Below, piece by piece: positions 5,401 through 6,990 of a DNA stretch of 6,990 bases. Every line of letters begins with the position of its first letter. Position 1 is the first letter of the stretch. The stretch is from Dehalococcoidia bacterium UBA2158 (lineage in GTDB: Bacteria; Chloroflexota; Dehalococcoidia; Lucifugimonadales; UBA3495), in NCBI GenBank assembly GCA_002328185.1, contig DCWQ01000037.1:16689-23678 (forward strand). Direction: 5' to 3'. The notes beneath the pieces are model-generated. The model made no database searches and was not told where the DNA came from. It saw nothing but the letters and a program-made list of their open reading frames with translations. A program made the translations under genes and the position numbers.

Positions 5401-5523
5401 GTTGGTACCCATAGCTTTTAAGCCAGAATCGTGCCTAATAGCATAGTACAATACATCCCGACGAAAACCCCTGGCCTGGCTTTAAAACTAAGCCAATCAG
5501 CGGTGGCGGCACTAGGAGGGAAC
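5401..5523. promoter_or_regulatory. Divergent intergenic region, NIPSNAP-like and cupin genes
   Basis: This 123-bp gap lies between divergent starts and should hold promoters for both. TACAAT (5447-5452) is a candidate rightward -10, and TATGCT (complement of about 5440-5445) a leftward one. No convincing -35 was found for either. An open frame extends the cupin upstream to 5431, but that extension lacks family resemblance and a ribosome-binding site. Confidence 0.3.
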
Positions 5524-5868
5524 ATGTTGGTGAGGCTATACCTAGGGGATGATGGTCAGTCGAATTTTCCAGACCTCAAGATCGATGCGTGGCCAGAGCA
5601 ATGGGACCTGGATTTGACCAATGCCAGAATCGATTTCCCGCGACGTGGAGAGTCGGGCAATCCTTTCTTCTCGGATTGCCATCCTGAACCACGGCGACAA
5701 AACCTCATCCCATTAACCGGTCAGATGGAGGTAACGGTCGGTGATGGGACTTCAATAGTGCTCAACCCGGGTGATGTGCCGCTTGCAGAAGATTTGACCG
5801 GCCAGGGCCACCAAGTTCGTAGTTTAGGGGACCATCCCTACTCACGCGTTACCATACCGCTGGAATAA
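5524..5868 (+). CDS. Small single-domain cupin protein
   Basis: This 114-residue protein has the conserved small beta-barrel (cupin) core: HPEPRRQNLIPLTGQMEV (H53 onward, motif-1 region) and VGDGTSIVLNPGDVPLAEDLTGQGHQVR (PGD plus H96, motif-2 region). The pattern HPxPRRQ..., GxxEVxVGDG, PGDVxLAEDxTGxGHxxR matches a widespread family of uncharacterised cytosolic cupins. H53 and H96 are candidate metal ligands, but the full cupin ligand set is not intact, so enzymatic activity is uncertain. The start at 5524 is chosen for AGGAGGG (5514-5520) just upstream of the ATG; an upstream ATG at 5431 would add 31 unconserved residues. It is followed after 21 nt by the HAD phosphatase gene on the same strand, a likely operon. 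No substrate is apparent. Confidence 0.8.
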   Translation: MLVRLYLGDDGQSNFPDLKIDAWPEQWDLDLTNARIDFPRRGESGNPFFSDCHPEPRRQNLIPLTGQMEVTVGDGTSIVLNPGDVPLAEDLTGQGHQVRSLGDHPYSRVTIPLE

Positions 5869-5889
5869 GGAGCAGATTAGCAGAGAGCA

Positions 5890-6588
5890 ATGACCAATAT
5901 GATCGACACTGTTATTTTCGATCTGGACGGGACCCTGGTGGACAGCCAACCAGCGGCCCTGGGGGCAACCATCGATGCGTTGTCCCGTTTCGACGTCCAG
6001 GTGACCGAAGCCGACCTAAGGGAAGTCTTTGGCGGCGGGGCCCGGAGGTTGCTGAACAATTTCTTGGAGCGAGACCTGGGGATGGACCGGGCCGCCGAGG
6101 TAGTGGAAGAAGCACTCCAATTGCGGGCCAGTCTACAGTTGGACCTGACCAGCGAAGTGGTCCTGCTGCCGGGCGTGAAAGAGCTGTTGGTCTCGTTGAA
6201 AGACGGCAATTACAAGCTGGCTGTGGCCACCATGAGCAGCAGGTCGGTGGCCGAAAGTGTATTGGGCCATCACGGTATAAAAAACTGCTTCGGCGCGATA
6301 TTGACGATCGACGATGTAACCCAAATCAAGCCCAACCCCGAGATCTTGACCAAGACGGTTGGCCGGTTAGGTGGGCAGGTCAACCGTTCCATGTACGTCG
6401 GAGATTCCAGCCACGACCTGGAGGCGGCGGTCAACCTGGGGATGCCGTTCCTATTGGTCGACTCGGGCCTCTATGTCAGGGGAGAGGCCAGGGAAAAACT
6501 ACGTAGTGTGGCCCACCAGAACGGATTCCCCATAGTGGGGATAGATGAGATCTTGGACATCGGCGAGATTGCGCAGCGTCAGCCCTGA
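5890..6588 (+). CDS. HAD-superfamily phosphatase, phosphoglycolate phosphatase-like
   Basis: This 232-residue haloacid dehalogenase-type hydrolase has all four motifs. Motif I is DLDGT with nucleophile D11 and acid/base D13; motif II is T114 in AVATMSS; motif III is K147 in IKPNPE; motif IV is GDSSHD (171-176). A helical C1 cap (about 17-85) sits between motifs I and II, as in the phosphoglycolate phosphatase/beta-phosphoglucomutase group (subfamily IA). It should be a cytosolic Mg2+-dependent phosphomonoesterase. Substrate cannot be fixed; 2-phosphoglycolate is one option. Length is normal. ATG 5890 is used, but AAGGAG (5867-5872) is 17 nt away and only GAGAG (5883-5887) is close; ATG 5899 (MIDTVIFDLDGT) is an equally good start. 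It lies 21 nt after the cupin gene, so is probably co-transcribed. Confidence 0.9.
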   Translation: MTNMIDTVIFDLDGTLVDSQPAALGATIDALSRFDVQVTEADLREVFGGGARRLLNNFLERDLGMDRAAEVVEEALQLRASLQLDLTSEVVLLPGVKELLVSLKDGNYKLAVATMSSRSVAESVLGHHGIKNCFGAILTIDDVTQIKPNPEILTKTVGRLGGQVNRSMYVGDSSHDLEAAVNLGMPFLLVDSGLYVRGEAREKLRSVAHQNGFPIVGIDEILDIGEIAQRQP

Positions 6589-6739
6589 AGAGCGTGACTT
6601 GGGGCTGCCTCTCCCTCGTGAGATTATTGAGAAAAACCGAACCTCGAAAGTAACTCAGACCGTCTTGGTCGGCTACGGCAATCGGGCCGACAAGAGTGGA
6701 ATCCTGCCTAACGGTGGACACAACTTACAGAAGGGATCT
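6589..6739. other. Intergenic gap after the HAD gene
   Basis: These 151 bp hold no gene I can support. GTCGGC (6668-6673) and GCCGAC (6686-6691) form a 6-bp inverted repeat with a 12-nt loop but no T-run, so no clear terminator is seen. AGAAGGGA at 6729-6736 is a good ribosome-binding site for the following reading frame. Confidence 0.4.
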
Positions 6740-6990
6740 ATGCCCAACTTCTTTATTCGATTCGAGTATCACATTTTGATCCTGAGTGAATACGTGGCTT
6801 GAACACAGTCATTGACCGGGGAATGCACGTATTACACGCGTCTTGGTTCGGCTGCGCGGCCGGAGTACACACCTTCTGGCTAACGGTGGAGTGCGACGCA
6901 GAAGATGAATCCCGTGCTGTCCTGCCGCCATCGTTGCGGAGCATCGCCAATATCACCGAAGTCTAACGTCTCACCAATCATAGGATAAGA
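6740..6990 (+). pseudogene. Small conserved-family gene with an apparent frameshift and nonsense codon
   Basis: ATG 6740, with a good ribosome-binding site (AGAAGGGA), opens MPNFFIRFEYHILILSEYVA and stops at TGA 6800-6802. Another plus frame (open 6790-6963) continues LNTVIDRGMHVLHASWFGC, then AAGVHTFWLTVECDAEDESR and VLPPSLRSIANITEV. The joined product follows a layout I recall from ~90-residue uncharacterised proteins: MxxF...H, LD...G..VL, GCxxGxHT, exxAxxxxP, LRxxAxVxxV, then (R/K)FTxxxIR. Both frames are open over 6790-6799, so one slip there would join them. After EV comes TAA (6964-6966), followed in the same frame by RLTNHRIR, like the expected tail, implying a TCA-to-TAA nonsense change. 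The window ends before the gene would. The family is unnamed to me and recalled from memory; sequencing error could explain the frameshift. Confidence 0.55.

Noticed and set aside
6709..6888. CTAACGGTGGA occurs twice (about 6710 and 6879).
   Set aside because: An 11-bp match is expected by chance several times in a 7-kb window, and the flanking bases do not align.
1..6990. CRISPR arrays, rRNA genes, insertion-sequence ends, known defence or biosynthetic clusters.
   Set aside because: I looked for regularly spaced repeats, terminal inverted repeats around a transposase, and characteristic motifs on both strands; none is present.

Overview
The window looks like a moderately GC-rich bacterial chromosome carrying a small tRNA-associated integrative element next to ordinary metabolic genes and several dead ones. 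The cupin, the two-repeat NIPSNAP-like protein, the MOSC protein and the small family at the right edge recall gene sets I associate with uncultured Chloroflexota (SAR202/Dehalococcoidia-like). That is inference from family resemblance only; nothing here is a taxonomic marker.

Region 1 (1-~3300) is the mobile module. It opens with the 3' end of a tRNA (anticodon ends UC, so Glu or Asp), then a hairpin terminator and a tandem pair of 10-bp repeats (TGCAACCTAA). Three leftward genes follow: a small two-helix membrane protein, a tyrosine recombinase, and an unrecognised 302-residue protein with a helix-turn-helix-like N-terminus. A divergent control region separates these from a rightward excisionase-type protein. 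A third exact copy of TGCAACCTAA lies at 3235-3244, beyond the excisionase. This suggests arm-type integrase sites at both ends of a compact element of about 3.2 kb. The integrase shows signs of decay: the Arg of its HxxR motif is Gln, and its 3' end appears frameshifted relative to a natural ATGA junction with the membrane gene. No second tRNA copy (att) is visible.

Region 2 (3324-4760) holds an intact MOSC-domain gene, a 445-bp gap without a supported gene, and a SulP-type transporter fragment killed by an in-frame TAG and a 3' truncation. Beside the fragment is a ~45-bp relic of a second integrase gene, homologous to the 3' end of the integrase in region 1.

Region 3 (4759-6990) has a leftward NIPSNAP-like gene diverging from a rightward cupin-HAD phosphatase pair that is probably an operon. 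At the right edge is a small conserved-family gene that appears to carry both a frameshift and a nonsense codon. Overall, the window records at least two integration events and several gene-decay events over 7 kb.
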